A DNA stretch of 64,000 nt from an uncultured Ferrimonas sp. (GTDB lineage: Bacteria > Pseudomonadota > Gammaproteobacteria > Enterobacterales > Shewanellaceae): positions 1-64,000 of the forward strand of contig NZ_CANLCI010000021.1 in NCBI RefSeq assembly GCF_947489035.1, given 5' to 3'. A program made the position numbers and the translations under genes. Positions 38,601 to 44,604 of this stretch are shown here, piece after piece. Numbering within the stretch: position 1 is the stretch's first letter; each line of letters begins with the position of its first letter. The notes under the pieces were generated by a model. That model was not told where the DNA came from. It did not search any database and saw nothing but the letters and a program-made list of their open reading frames with translations.

Positions 38601-41600
38601 TCCAGCGGCGCTAATGAGTTAACGGTGATCGGGAACAGTAAATCGCCGTTGTCGTCGGCGGGGGAGCCAAGCACCAGCTCTAACACTGGCGTACCGCTGG
38701 CATCGAGAATGGTTAAGGTTGAGCCGACAAGAGTGAAATTACTGCCGTCAACGGCCACCCCGCCGGAGGTTAAATTCAGCGCCGCAATGGCAGCAGAAAT
38801 GGCACCGGTATCAAACTCAAAGCTGGCAGCATCCAGTTCATCAGAGCCGCGCTCAATTCGCAGTTCGACCAGATCTTCAGAATGAGCGCTGCTGCCGCTG
38901 TCACTGACGATCGCAGCAACGGTGGCGGCGGTCGGGGCCGCACCATCAACAATAGTCAAATTGAGGTTGGCGCTGGATTCATCTCCATCAAAGTCTTCCA
39001 CGGTAAACGGCACATCAAAGGTGATGTCGGTATCGACGCTGCCGTGATCCAGATTGTCGTCAGCCACAAACAGGTAGCTGCCGTCGGTTTTGACGTACAG
39101 GGTGCCGTTGTCTACCGCCACTTCGATGTAACCTGCGTAAGGGCCAGAGACAAGCGGGGTTTGTTCGGCCAATACCAGGCCGTTGACCACGGTCACGCCC
39201 CCTGCCGCAGCGGCACCGTCGGCGCTGAAGTTAGTGGCTAATACCCCATCGCTGAGCAGATTACCGCTGACGCTGTTGCCGCCTTCCGCTTCAACCACGG
39301 AGGCACTGACATCAGCGGCTTCTGGAGCCGTATCGGTAACGGTGATGTCAATTTGCGCCTGCACCGGATCGTTATCGCTGTCTTGCCCAGCAATGAAGAT
39401 TGGCAAAGTGAGGCTGTCGCCTTCGTGATCCAGCGGCGCTAATGAGGTGATGGTGATCGGGAACAGTAAATCGCCGCCATCATCGGTGGGCGAGCCCAAT
39501 ACCAGCTCTAACACTGGCGTACCGTTGGCGTCGAGAATGGTTAAGGTTGAGCCGACTAAGGTGAAATTACTGCCATCAACGGCCACCGCGCCGGAGGTTA
39601 AATTCAGCGCCGCAATGGCAGCAGAAATGGCACCGGTATCAAACTCAAAGCTGGCAGCATCCAATTCATCAGAGCCGCGCTCAATTCGCAGTTCGACCAG
39701 ATCTTCAGAACGAGCGCTGCTGCCGCTGTCACTGACGGTCGCAGCAACGGTCGCGGCGGTCGGCGCCTCGCCATCAACAATGGTCAGATTGAGATTGGCG
39801 CTGGACTCGTCACCATCAAAGTCTTCCACGATAAAGGGCACATCAAAGGTGATGTCAGTATCAACGCTGCCGTGATCAAGGTTGTCATCAGCCACAAACA
39901 GGTAGCTGCCATCAGTTTTGACGTACAGGGTACCGTTGTCTACCGCCACTTCGATGTAGCCAGCGTAAGTGCCAGAGCTAATAGGTGTTTGTTCGGCCAA
40001 TACCACGCCGTTGACCACAGTAACGCCCCCTGCCGCAGCGGCACCGTCGGCGCTGAAGTTGGTGTTAGCCAATAAATTACCGCTGACGCTGTTGCCGCCT
40101 TCCGCTTCAACCACGGAAGCACTGACATCAGCGGCAATAGGCGCGGTATCGGTAACGGTAATGTCAATTTGCGCCTGCACCGGATCGTTATCCGTGTCTT
40201 GCCCAGCAATGAAGGTTGGCAAAGTGAGGCGGTCGCCGTCGTGATCCAGCGGCGCTAATGAGGTAACGATAACGGGGAAGACTAAGTCGCCGCCATCATC
40301 GGTGGGCGAGCCCAGCACAAGCTCTAACACTGGCGCACCGTTGGCATCGAGAATGGTTAGGATGCTGCCGACTAAGGTGAAGTTACTGCCATCCACTGCA
40401 ACACCGCCGGAGGTTAAATTCAGCGCCGCAATGGCAGCAGAAATGGCACCGGTATCAAACTCAAAGCTGGCAACATCCAGTTCATCAGAGCCGCGCTCAA
40501 TTCGCAGTTCGACCAGATCTTCAGAACGAGCGCTGCTGCCGCTGTCACTGACCGTCGCAGCAACGGTTTCCGCGGTCGGCGCAGCACCATCAACGATGGT
40601 CAGGTTGAGGTTGGCGCTGGACTCGTCACCATCGAAGTCTTCCACGGTAAACGGCACATCAAAGTTAATGTCGGTATCAACGCTGCCGTGATCCAGGTTG
40701 TCATCAGCCACAAACAGGTAGCTTCCGTCGGTTTTGACGTACAGGGTGCCGTTATCCACCGCCACTTCAATAAAGCCAGCGTAAGCGCCAGAGGCAAGCG
40801 GGGTTTGCTCCGCTAACACCACCCCGCTCACCACGGTAACGCCCCCTGCCGCGGCGGCACCGTCGGCGCTGAAGTTGGTGTTAGCCAACAAATTACCGCT
40901 GACGCTGTTGCCGCCTTCAGCCTCTATTACTGCGGCACTGACATCGGCGGCTTCTGGCATCGCATCCAGCAAGGTCATCGCGACTGTGGCACTGACGGGA
41001 TCACCATCGATATCGGTACCACTGATCACCACATTAAAGTCGATGGCATCGCTGCCGTTGGGGTGATCTAAGGGGGCATGCAGATCCAATGCAATCGTAA
41101 TGGCTAAATCCCCCCCATTAACGATGGCTTGCTGCACAATCGACAGGCTCAGTAGCGGATTGCCCTGCAGATCAAACAGCGTGATGACATTGCCCACCGA
41201 CTCAATGTTATCCAGATCCAGCGCTACCCCTGCGCTGCTCAGCGGTAAGGCTTGCAGCTGCTGCAACAGCGCCGCCACATCGAAGCCGAAACTGTTTAGA
41301 TCAAGGGGATCCGCCCCTTGCTGGATCAACAGCGTTTGCTCACTGTGCTGCTCGCCGTCGTCATCCACGCTCAGGACGATGCTGTCTCCTTGGGGATCCA
41401 CCCCGTCATTCACAGTAATGATTAAGGTGGTGGTGGCAATGCTGCCAAAGCCATCTTGAAACTGCAGCTCAATCGGCGTCTGCTGTAAGGCATCGTTCAG
41501 GGTGTGGTCACTGCTATCAAATGCCACAAAAAAGTAGCTGCCATCGGGGTAGATAAATAACTCACCGGTTGGCAGATCAACCAAGCGCGCGCCAATAAAT

Positions 41601-42244
41601 TCACCATCCGTCACCAATGGCCACTCCACCAGCGGCTTACCGGCAACCGTTATTAGCTGATCGTAGCCCGCCCCTTTCGCGCCGGTATCTGCATTCAAGT
41701 TGCCTTGGCTGCGGTTCCCTTCAACCAATTGAAACTGCAGCGGCTTAATGCTGGCCGTACTGGCACTGGCTCCAGCCGGATCCGCCCCATCACGTTCATC
41801 GTTGTTCGGCTCCGTGCGGCCATAGCGGGTGTCGTGCCCCGCTTGCGCTAAGGTGGATTTACCGTCGCGGCCAACGCTTAAACCACTGTTGTGGGCACTG
41901 GCTAACAAGAGCTCAATGGCGGCAGGAGGCGCAATAATATTGGAAGGATCATTACCCGCCAGCAGCGCTTGCTGCACCTGTTCTACAGTGAGTTCCGTGG
42001 CCATCAGTTCGGCCAACGTCAACGGGCGTTGACTCTCGGGCAGAGCAATCGGCAGGTGCTGGTTTGGGCCTATCAACAACGGTGGTTGATCCGATTGCAC
42101 CAACACCACTTCGGCGTTGGCACTGGTCATCAATAGATCCCCTTGGCTTAATACCGCCCCAGCTCGTAGCGGGTGCAGCTCGCCACTGGCTTGCTCAATA
42201 AAAAAGGCATCGCCATCAACACGGCTGACAATCACTTGCTCCAT
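23672..42244 (-). CDS. Giant T1SS-143-repeat adhesin with N-terminal retention module
   Basis: A single uninterrupted reading frame of about 6190 codons, nearly 30% of the window. ATG 42244 has AAGGA 8 nt ahead; a GTG at 42247 is the alternative. There is no Sec signal. Residues 1-70 (VIVSRVDGDAFFIEQASGELHPLRAGAVLSQGDLL) resemble the retention module of LapA-like adhesins, which plugs the outer-membrane pore. After a linker, from about residue 430, come some 11 tandem repeats of about 272 residues with the T1SS-143 pattern (VEAEGGNSVSGN, DNGTLYVKTDGSYLF, ERGSDELD, PLDHDGDSLTLP). More divergent Ig/cadherin-like modules follow. The product is very Asp-rich, consistent with calcium binding. The C-terminus (DLGELF...TLENLLQNAELSV...DIVVALP) resembles a type I secretion target but lacks GGxGxD RTX nonapeptides. 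No transporter or LapG/LapD genes are nearby. Confidence 0.9.
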   Translation of the reverse strand: MEQVIVSRVDGDAFFIEQASGELHPLRAGAVLSQGDLLMTSANAEVVLVQSDQPPLLIGPNQHLPIALPESQRPLTLAELMATELTVEQVQQALLAGNDPSNIIAPPAAIELLLASAHNSGLSVGRDGKSTLAQAGHDTRYGRTEPNNDERDGADPAGASASTASIKPLQFQLVEGNRSQGNLNADTGAKGAGYDQLITVAGKPLVEWPLVTDGEFIGARLVDLPTGELFIYPDGSYFFVAFDSSDHTLNDALQQTPIELQFQDGFGSIATTTLIITVNDGVDPQGDSIVLSVDDDGEQHSEQTLLIQQGADPLDLNSFGFDVAALLQQLQALPLSSAGVALDLDNIESVGNVITLFDLQGNPLLSLSIVQQAIVNGGDLAITIALDLHAPLDHPNGSDAIDFNVVISGTDIDGDPVSATVAMTLLDAMPEAADVSAAVIEAEGGNSVSGNLLANTNFSADGAAAAGGVTVVSGVVLAEQTPLASGAYAGFIEVAVDNGTLYVKTDGSYLFVADDNLDHGSVDTDINFDVPFTVEDFDGDESSANLNLTIVDGAAPTAETVAATVSDSGSSARSEDLVELRIERGSDELDVASFEFDTGAISAAIAALNLTSGGVAVDGSNFTLVGSILTILDANGAPVLELVLGSPTDDGGDLVFPVIVTSLAPLDHDGDRLTLPTFIAGQDTDNDPVQAQIDITVTDTAPIAADVSASVVEAEGGNSVSGNLLANTNFSADGAAAAGGVTVVNGVVLAEQTPISSGTYAGYIEVAVDNGTLYVKTDGSYLFVADDNLDHGSVDTDITFDVPFIVEDFDGDESSANLNLTIVDGEAPTAATVAATVSDSGSSARSEDLVELRIERGSDELDAASFEFDTGAISAAIAALNLTSGAVAVDGSNFTLVGSTLTILDANGTPVLELVLGSPTDDGGDLLFPITITSLAPLDHEGDSLTLPIFIAGQDSDNDPVQAQIDITVTDTAPEAADVSASVVEAEGGNSVSGNLLSDGVLATNFSADGAAAAGGVTVVNGLVLAEQTPLVSGPYAGYIEVAVDNGTLYVKTDGSYLFVADDNLDHGSVDTDITFDVPFTVEDFDGDESSANLNLTIVDGAAPTAATVAAIVSDSGSSAHSEDLVELRIERGSDELDAASFEFDTGAISAAIAALNLTSGGVAVDGSNFTLVGSTLTILDASGTPVLELVLGSPADDNGDLLFPITVNSLAPLDHDGDSLTLPIFIAGQDTDNDPVQAQIDITVTDTAPIAADVSASVIEAEGGNSVSGNLLSDGVLATNFSADGAAAAGGVTVVNGLVLAEQTPLVSGPYAGYIEVAVDNGTLYVKTDGSYVFVADDNLDHGSVDTDINFDVPFTVEDFDGDESSANLNLTIVDGAAPTAATVAAIVSDSGSSAHSEDLVELRIERGSDELDVASFEFDIGAISAAIAALNLTSGGVAVDGSNFTLVGSTLTILDASGTPALELVLGSPTDDGGDLVFPVTVTSLAPLDHDGDSLTLPIFIAGQDSDNDPVQAQIDITVTDTAPEAADVSASVVEAEGGNSVSGNLLANTNFSADGAATAGGVTVVNGVVLSEQTPLVSGPYAGYIEVAVDNGTLYVKTDGSYLFVADENLDHGSVDTDINFDVPFTVEDFDGDESSANLNLTIVDGAAPTAATVAATVSDSGSSARSEDLVELRIERGSDELDAASFEFDTGAITSAIAALGLTSGGVAVDGSNFILIGSTLTILDANGTPVLELVLGSPTDDGGDLVFPVIVTSLAPLDHDGDSLTLPIFIAGQDRDNDPVQAQIDITVTDTAPVAADVSASVIEAEGGNSVSGNLLSDGVLATNFSADGAAAAGSVTVVNGVVLAEQTPLVSGPYAGYIEVAVDNGTLYVKTDGSYLFVADDNLDHGSVDTDITFDVPFTVEDFDGDSSGANLNLTIVDGDGPTVAAASVSVDEADSGAQVALRFERGSDQLDASSVEFDTAAISAAIAALGLTSGGVAVDGSNFSLNGNVLTINDANGNGVLQLTLGTVVDDNGDLLVPITVQSLAPQDHSAAIELPIFVTAGDTDNDQTQGQITVTINDDGVVAEDVSNSVTEGQSVGGNLLTDGSLGTDFGADGSGGVTVVNGVVLAEQTPISSGTYAGYIEVALDNGTLYVKTDGSYLFVADDNLNHSGGDIRFEVPFTVEDSDGSSDDATLSLTVSDGADPTAAIATANVSDDVSSASSNDQLELRIERGSDELDVASFEFDTAAITSAIAALGLTSGAVAVDGSNFILVGSTLTILDGNDNPVLEIILGDPADDNGDLLFPITVNPLAPLDHNGDSLTVPIFIAGQDSDGDGVQAQVDVIIADVAPEAADVSNSVIEQEAGGIVAGDLLAATDFGSDGAGQVVEVAGLVLAEQTPLASGPFAGYIEIVLDNGVLYVKPDGSYQFDSADDLDHGDPETDISFSVPFTVEDSDGSRDDANLNLTIVDGTAPTAEVVAAQLDDGSDSTSVELRFERGSDGIDRSTIEFDVAAISSALATLGLSSAGVPLDFANLVVSGNTLTINDSNGNPVIQLELGTATKPSGDLLQPITITLLQPLDHRGNAAIELPIFVTAGDTDNDQTQGQISVTINDDGVVAEDVSNSVTEGQSVSGNLLTDGTAATDFGADGAAASGGVTVVNGVILAEQTPLTSGAYAGYIEVAVDNGTLYVKADGSYVFVADDNLNHSGGDIRFEVPFTVEDSDGSSDDATLSLTVSDGADPTAAIATANVSDDGSNASSNDQLELRIERGSDELDVVSFEFDTAAITRAIAALGLTSGAVAVDGSNFILVGSTLTILDSNNNPVLELILGDPADDNGDLLFPITVNPLAPLDHDGDSLTVPIFIAGQDSDGDGVQAQINVLVADTGVAAADVSNSVVEAEGGSSVSGNLLTDGVLATNFSADGAAAAGGVTVVNGVVLAEQTPLSSGAYAGYIEVAVDNGTLYVKADGSYVFVADDNLEHGSIDTDINFDVPFTVEDFDGDESSANLNLTIVDGEAPTAATVAATVSDSGSSDQVELRIERGSDQLEPSSFEFDTDAISTAIAALNLTSGGVAVDGSNFTLVGSTLTILDANGAPVLELVLGSPADDNGDLLFPITITSLAPLDHDGDRLTLPVFIAGQDSDNDPVQAQIDITVTDTAPVVADVSASVVEAEGGNSVSGNLLNDGVLATNFSADGAAAAGGVTVVNGVVLAEQTPLTSGAYAGYIEVAVDNGTLYVKTDGSYLFVADDNLDHGSPEADLNFDVPFTVEDFDGDESSANLNLTIVDGSGPTLSGLNLAVDESGGSSDSGTVSLNRGSDQLDLSKLGFDVAATIAALDSAGLAAVSGAIDADATSVSGGVMTLYDIHGTAVMTITLGLPSVDSNGDATVPVSVNLLQPFDHDDDSLTVPVVLQAGDSDSDNDIGNATINIEVTDGEPLVPVTAVATVVEGQSSTDVDLLANAELGMDEGVITAVNGVALSASNFISDISDPHFGYHGIDTQYGTVYIKADGSYHFDADPDLDHGSAELLRETIAVTVTDGDGDPVTVNLSQAISDGAAPTSTGIAGSVMVSETTGLTDTSQTLRFERGSDPIAAVKLDPVATAAAIVALFGGAIPTSNGSELDLDNMTLSADGSQLVISNLLGEAVLQIDLSSVSVDGDGHWDLTLTTTSLQGLDHISSDAINLPVVITATDQDNDSVSQQAQVVVLDSSPVPSDDSDIIIEGEISSGNLLSNDQLGTDGALINAIRIDGAVLDPAQAGVLEFAVGASPLVLQTISGELTIAADGSWSLNTHDNQSHPGDVAIDIPFQYQLTDNDGDASEWADVDLSVVDGAVRLGGESASQTVTEKDLANNAGSSTYPRTVTTNLAIENSGSDQLDHSTFGIDMDLANLAAELQAEITSSGNSVTATVTATSISLVDNVTGEVVLSINYSISDVAGVPTVQVTTVLSAPLDHIKANDSSNGAVTISGSNIAIDVPLQLEDGDGDPLQQPIAITTNIKDGSKPAISLTERAELDESDLSAGVSSISDTGTVLIKVNSDQLNTDSLRFKTNGHTTLYSNGEKVVYSLDPADPSGRTLLGKVGDTLVLSVEMTTPLAADGNTAVSYTVTQYQPLDQGSSQTANFKIKVSDVDGDTRGGTIKADFSDGDGSNLSLSSNSHQLSEHDIGDDAQQINADNSGELGNSGTLTLTTDTDAVSNLYFDFSEGQVLSGVSHDGQPVQLFQVDGVWQAWSMDGASQDTLIFTLESPMALDDGFEVAANSTAQVPYQINWHSFIDQPPGSNSVSINLPVVAVDADGDSSRANITLTVLDGADPSASAGVDPAAVTEVNGGGSVDISGAVLPSQGSDFIRYEVDTAALQTSLDGLSSDNKPLTVALVNGEYLVTRPDGNGGTETVMIITFNGRGGYNIELLDNLDHDGAGNDASLSFGLPIRLVDSDGDSTTVTPQITINDTVAISADDSLSLDEGDSVSINAAQGLLSNDDLGSDADGAQITTIRYDGIEHPLIGGTVTITTDLGNLTVNSDGSWSFSASAGLDHGGGSTLVDQFDYLLEDGDGDADWGNASIRVDDDSVQLTANGGQGVEDAASIALSVAIYLGDVDQNDLVGDVLIDAPDPAAGTLYLNGVALTINSDGQVLIPSSALNTSVSADGSTLSVNGLTFVPVADYADNSAGGPLTLGVSVAVTNDIDGTVTLTDNLTISVLAEADEITWFDRDLQINEDPGGDGELLFQSAANPDGIAAGGNDDDGSEVLSYRIDSIPDGFSLFLDGELVLAGTELTEAQTLRVTVKADEHDAGQYTIGITAISTEQGSGDQINVQTREHSADITVDVVPVVDTPTLSFAVAGAGGNERTIKSDEDQLISFGQYLNFSSPDSNEITYLRVEELTSDGDKGLICMKQGDTYVSLSDLVATGQPLPDGIHWDGSGFIIRADVLDDIGYQPDEDRNSANFDDVRLAFTVISEEISQDGIDPLDGFSTATSAETLYLNFDIQGVADQTELTDGDGYRNQLDEDGQPTGTFLSDTDEDQPLSINLNLSSGDGDGSEVLNFLLRQIPPDFVIADSSGNPPPIAGFETIEYNGVTVTVPIYQITAAQMEAGTYQITPPADFGGDVALLLTSLVTETDGDAQEFDNPLIWTITPTVDSSDTSVNVSGREVVLDDDGDYLSGGISVVKSNRWLGDRDGSERIDDVAISVPDGFAIWYNGALYTEIASVAALIGGDSSDVNALLDSGGLVVVPVLDDGGSLVIDTDAPTPSDGASILLLTLMITDEQNGHSSDSAVAVDVSLTMNWSGEVDGESLSGDDSNSEENTGLVSPADTVVNVGGLLQLGDLISFVSTDVDGSEQVEKYRIELPDGDNWSLQDADGNPIGVHAGDGVWLLAQSDLAGVVLQGHSDGSFDITVTALISDQGDLEARQTTFTAELSDTVAQNSGSSGDGVVGAILGELFLTPVDGAEDGVDADGNPQPAGWLGHVDVSAHGDGNDVVNYRIDIADLPAGASLSGNVTEIWGSGGELLGYVINQSDLNSVAIDLAAHQSGEFAIPITVVITDPLSGDTYHDAEGNLPVATLNLQIAAVADGVTIGVNGQGIETEDVADADRFNLGLTLNQHDNDGSETITQVLLTPQAGLTLFGDGLQLTDAGYLLERGADETDAEFQARIDSIQFHSEAGLTHNLDIGVQVTTIDENSLGSDTITQQADLSVFVAPINNGVVLSVADASTSEDNEFVLTGLAAVLTDSAETMSLLLEGVPAGSFLWINGTAVPHNGDGVWQIPVAWLNADGSVPDITVRPPDDVSGEFTLTLRAISRDDEVSEFAEDSASFTVTINPAADDIALLADSAVSGAEGELIDIGFDLQTSDLASSDSDSAEAVLLTFSLDPSSDPSLSGGDGTPPSVIVDGVEYPLVLQEGIWQVQVEVAGSADNQLLEGIVFNSGDGFGSGRLNVSAEAIDRTTGLPSDSGDPISTSIDVSITPTADLPQLIVPTNLVSDGSAIALAIAVSVVNPAAGEVTVVISGIDSGQLQDAAGNPLGIVLANGDVQLDATELAGLQWVGAADGSHNLGVTATSAIDGAGASSSGMITVDVDASDGGAAGIGVMDAGLMFDSEDDLDSTVMSERPTTAVDTSGFELQTIDLGELFQHPDEEQTLENLLQNAELSVGEADENGLVDIVVALPTGEDSLVLNDVDIKEWEVSVDDPDGFMDKFVEEFNQRLQNGE
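31980..40955 (-). repeat. About 11 tandem repeats of ~817 bp within the adhesin gene
   Basis: The anchor encoding VEAEGGNSVSGN-like residues recurs near 40.90, 40.08, 39.26, 38.44, 37.61, 36.79, 35.99, 35.18, 34.38, 33.57 and 32.75 kb, giving periods of roughly 790-828 bp (264-276 codons). Units 1-6 and 10-11 are close to one another at the DNA level, with long identical tracts. Units 7 and 9 share a distinct version (DDGVVAEDVSNSVTEGQSV), and unit 8 is the most different. The second half of unit 11 is strongly diverged. All units keep the reading frame. Confidence 0.88.
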
Positions 42245-42349
42245 CACTCACATCCTTGTGGCTTTTTTCTCGCTATAAGCCTAGACACAAACGATTTATT
42301 TGGAGTAAGACCAAGGAAGTTTAGGGAACAATGACGCTGAAACCGACAC

Positions 42350-42397
42350 AAAAAAACAGCCCAGCAAACCCCTTATGTAGAGGGTTTGGTGGGCTGT
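42350..42397 (-). terminator. Terminator of the HEPN-like membrane-protein gene
   Basis: On the minus strand, ACAGCCCACCAAACCCT pairs with AGGGGTTTGCTGGGCTGT around a short loop and runs into seven T residues. It separates the gene at 42479-44440 from the giant adhesin gene, which therefore has its own promoter within about 100 bp. Confidence 0.88.
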
Positions 42398-42478
42398 AGT
42401 CAGCAGCAGTTAACCAGTCGACGTTAGCTGCCGCAGGCGTTCACGTTCACGCTAATGCGAACCACGACTTTGCTTCAG

Positions 42479-44440
42479 TTATCGCAGCGGAACCAATGCC
42501 AGCGCAGCATCAACCGAACTGGCTTGCTGCAGCAACTCGTTGGGCACGTTTTTGATCACCAATGGGTTGTTTTCGCGGTAGCTGGATAAACGCCCTTTCT
42601 CGCCGGGCTTAGCTTGAAATTGGATGTGGTATTGGTCATCGCCCCCAAGGCTGCAAGAGACGCTGCAGCGCATGCCTGACGCCAAGGTGATTTGCGCTTG
42701 GTGATTACCGATAGACACCGTGGCCACCACTTGCTGCTGCATTAACTGCTGCAACAAGCGCGCACTGAACGGCTGCTTTTGCGCTTCATCGCGATTTTGG
42801 TATTCCACCACTTTCACGCCCCAGCTTTTACTGCCCATATGATCAGAGAAATCGACCTTGCTGTACCTGAAAGCAGCGCCTTTGTAACCATGAAAATATT
42901 GATTGAGGATGGCTAAGATTGGCTTGTGCTGCATGCGCCAGCTTAGTGGCACCACCACATCCGAAAAGCCGGCTTTGGCGGGTTTGATGGCTATCTCGCC
43001 CAACTCCAACTGGGTTTGGTTCAGCATCAATTGCTGCAGCTTGGTGATCTGCTGCTGTCCGGTGGCAAAGGCTTGCTCGCTGTTGCCCACCAAGGTGTTC
43101 ATCTCCTCCGCCGCCAGCGATCGCACTAGGGGCTGGTTGCTGCTGGCCACCACGTTGTTGTTGTGGCTCAGCACCAACTGCACTTGCAGTTGTTTCGCCT
43201 GCAGTAACGCCGCTTTGGGGATCGATTTGATCACCAGCGGATTGCTGTCCTTCCGCATGATCAGCGGCCCATTTTTACTGCTGCTGGTGTGGATCTGAAA
43301 TTGATCATCGCCAACACCGCTGCAAGAAACACTGCAACGCCGCCCAGTAGCGAGCACAATCTGCCCTTGTTTACCGGCAACAGAGGCAACCAATTTTACT
43401 TGGTGCTGAGTTAACCAGCTGAAGAGATCCTCGCTATAAGGGCGCTTAACGTTGTCTTTTCGATTCCACATCGACAGGATCTTAATGCCAACGCTGTCGT
43501 TGCCCATGTGATCAGAAAAATCGACCTTGCCGCCGTTGATGGTGCGCTTCTTATAATCCCAGAAATAGCGATTCAGCTCTGCCAACAGCGCCTTCGGGTT
43601 GGATTGCCATTGCAGTGGCAACCACAAGTCCACGCTGCCATCGGCGTTCGGCTTTATCGCTAACTCCCCCAAGGTTAACTGGGTGCCATCCACCAACGTT
43701 TGCTGCAGCTGTTGCTGCAATTGCTGCTTGGCATCACGCACTTCATTGCGTGCCTGCTCTGCCTTCTCCGCCAAACTGCCGCCATTAAGCGCCACCGATA
43801 CCCGGCCGTTATTGCTGCCTTGTGGCTTCGCCGCCAACGCCACGTTGCTGTTGGTATTGCTGTTAGCGGTCGCAGCTTCGGCTGCCCGCGCCGCTTGCGC
43901 TGCTTTCTCCGCCTTTTCGGCTTTGGCTTTTTTGGCCGCGGCAACTCTGGCATCCAACCGTGCTTGATAACGCGCTTCAGCCCGCGCTTCTGCGCGTTGG
44001 TGCTGCTGCCATTGGTTATTGGCAACCACCAACAGCAGCAACAACAGCACCGCGCCAATAACCCGCTTTAGCTTGCTCGGCTGTCGTGGCGGGTTGGTGT
44101 CACCGCGTGCCGCCGCCCATGCCTTTGCTGATGCCTCTGCCGATGCTGCTGATGACGCCGCAACCGATGGCTCTGGCGCTTTCAGCTGTTGCAGCTGCTG
44201 TAATACGTGAGTACAGCGCCGCTCAAATTCGGCCACATCATCCAGTTCAAACCCATCTTCGTGCACCGCTTTGTTACGCAGCGTCGCTATCCAACGAATT
44301 TGCCGCACCAACACTGACGGTAACTTCGATTCACAGCTGGAGAGCTTTTCATGCAAGCCTCGTCCTTCCGCGCCAAAGTGGCGTTCTAACTGTGCTTCAA
44401 TCTGTTTGGCTTGTCGCACCGCAACTTCAATACTTCCCAT
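42479..44440 (-). CDS. HEPN/DUF4145-like protein with membrane anchor and duplicated C-terminal domain
   Basis: A 653-residue protein of unrecognised family as a whole. Residues 1-85 are helical and contain RNKAVH (R55-H60), the RxxxxH pattern of HEPN/DUF4145 domains. An Ala/Ser-rich linker precedes one membrane helix at about 126-140 (VIGAVLLLLLLVVA). A long Ala/Lys/Glu-rich coiled-coil-like stretch follows (about 150-250). The remainder is two copies of one domain, about 252-414 and 475-638. Both copies share LGE-AIKP, KVDFSDHMG, G-RCSVSC, DDQ-(F/Y)-I and NPLVIK. The topology predicts a cytoplasmic N-terminus and periplasmic repeats, whose CSVSC cysteines could form disulphides. No function can be assigned. 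The Shine-Dalgarno is weak (AGGA about 13 nt ahead). Confidence 0.75.
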   Translation of the reverse strand: MGSIEVAVRQAKQIEAQLERHFGAEGRGLHEKLSSCESKLPSVLVRQIRWIATLRNKAVHEDGFELDDVAEFERRCTHVLQQLQQLKAPEPSVAASSAASAEASAKAWAAARGDTNPPRQPSKLKRVIGAVLLLLLLVVANNQWQQHQRAEARAEARYQARLDARVAAAKKAKAEKAEKAAQAARAAEAATANSNTNSNVALAAKPQGSNNGRVSVALNGGSLAEKAEQARNEVRDAKQQLQQQLQQTLVDGTQLTLGELAIKPNADGSVDLWLPLQWQSNPKALLAELNRYFWDYKKRTINGGKVDFSDHMGNDSVGIKILSMWNRKDNVKRPYSEDLFSWLTQHQVKLVASVAGKQGQIVLATGRRCSVSCSGVGDDQFQIHTSSSKNGPLIMRKDSNPLVIKSIPKAALLQAKQLQVQLVLSHNNNVVASSNQPLVRSLAAEEMNTLVGNSEQAFATGQQQITKLQQLMLNQTQLELGEIAIKPAKAGFSDVVVPLSWRMQHKPILAILNQYFHGYKGAAFRYSKVDFSDHMGSKSWGVKVVEYQNRDEAQKQPFSARLLQQLMQQQVVATVSIGNHQAQITLASGMRCSVSCSLGGDDQYHIQFQAKPGEKGRLSSYRENNPLVIKNVPNELLQQASSVDAALALVPLR

Positions 44441-44604
44441 AAATGAAACTACGTCCTAATGATCAGCGTGATGCCAAGCTAATCACTTAAGGATCATCCT
44501 TTATCTCTGCTAGTTAGGCCAAATGTGTCATGGCCGAAGAGTGGCGACAAGCGGCTTCAATCCACCAATTTGCCGCCCGCTTATTTTTTACCCCAATGCA
44601 ACCA

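Noticed and set aside
31980-40955. Regularly spaced repeats that could be mistaken for a CRISPR-like or satellite array
   Set aside because: The unit is about 817 bp, keeps one reading frame throughout and encodes T1SS-143 domains.
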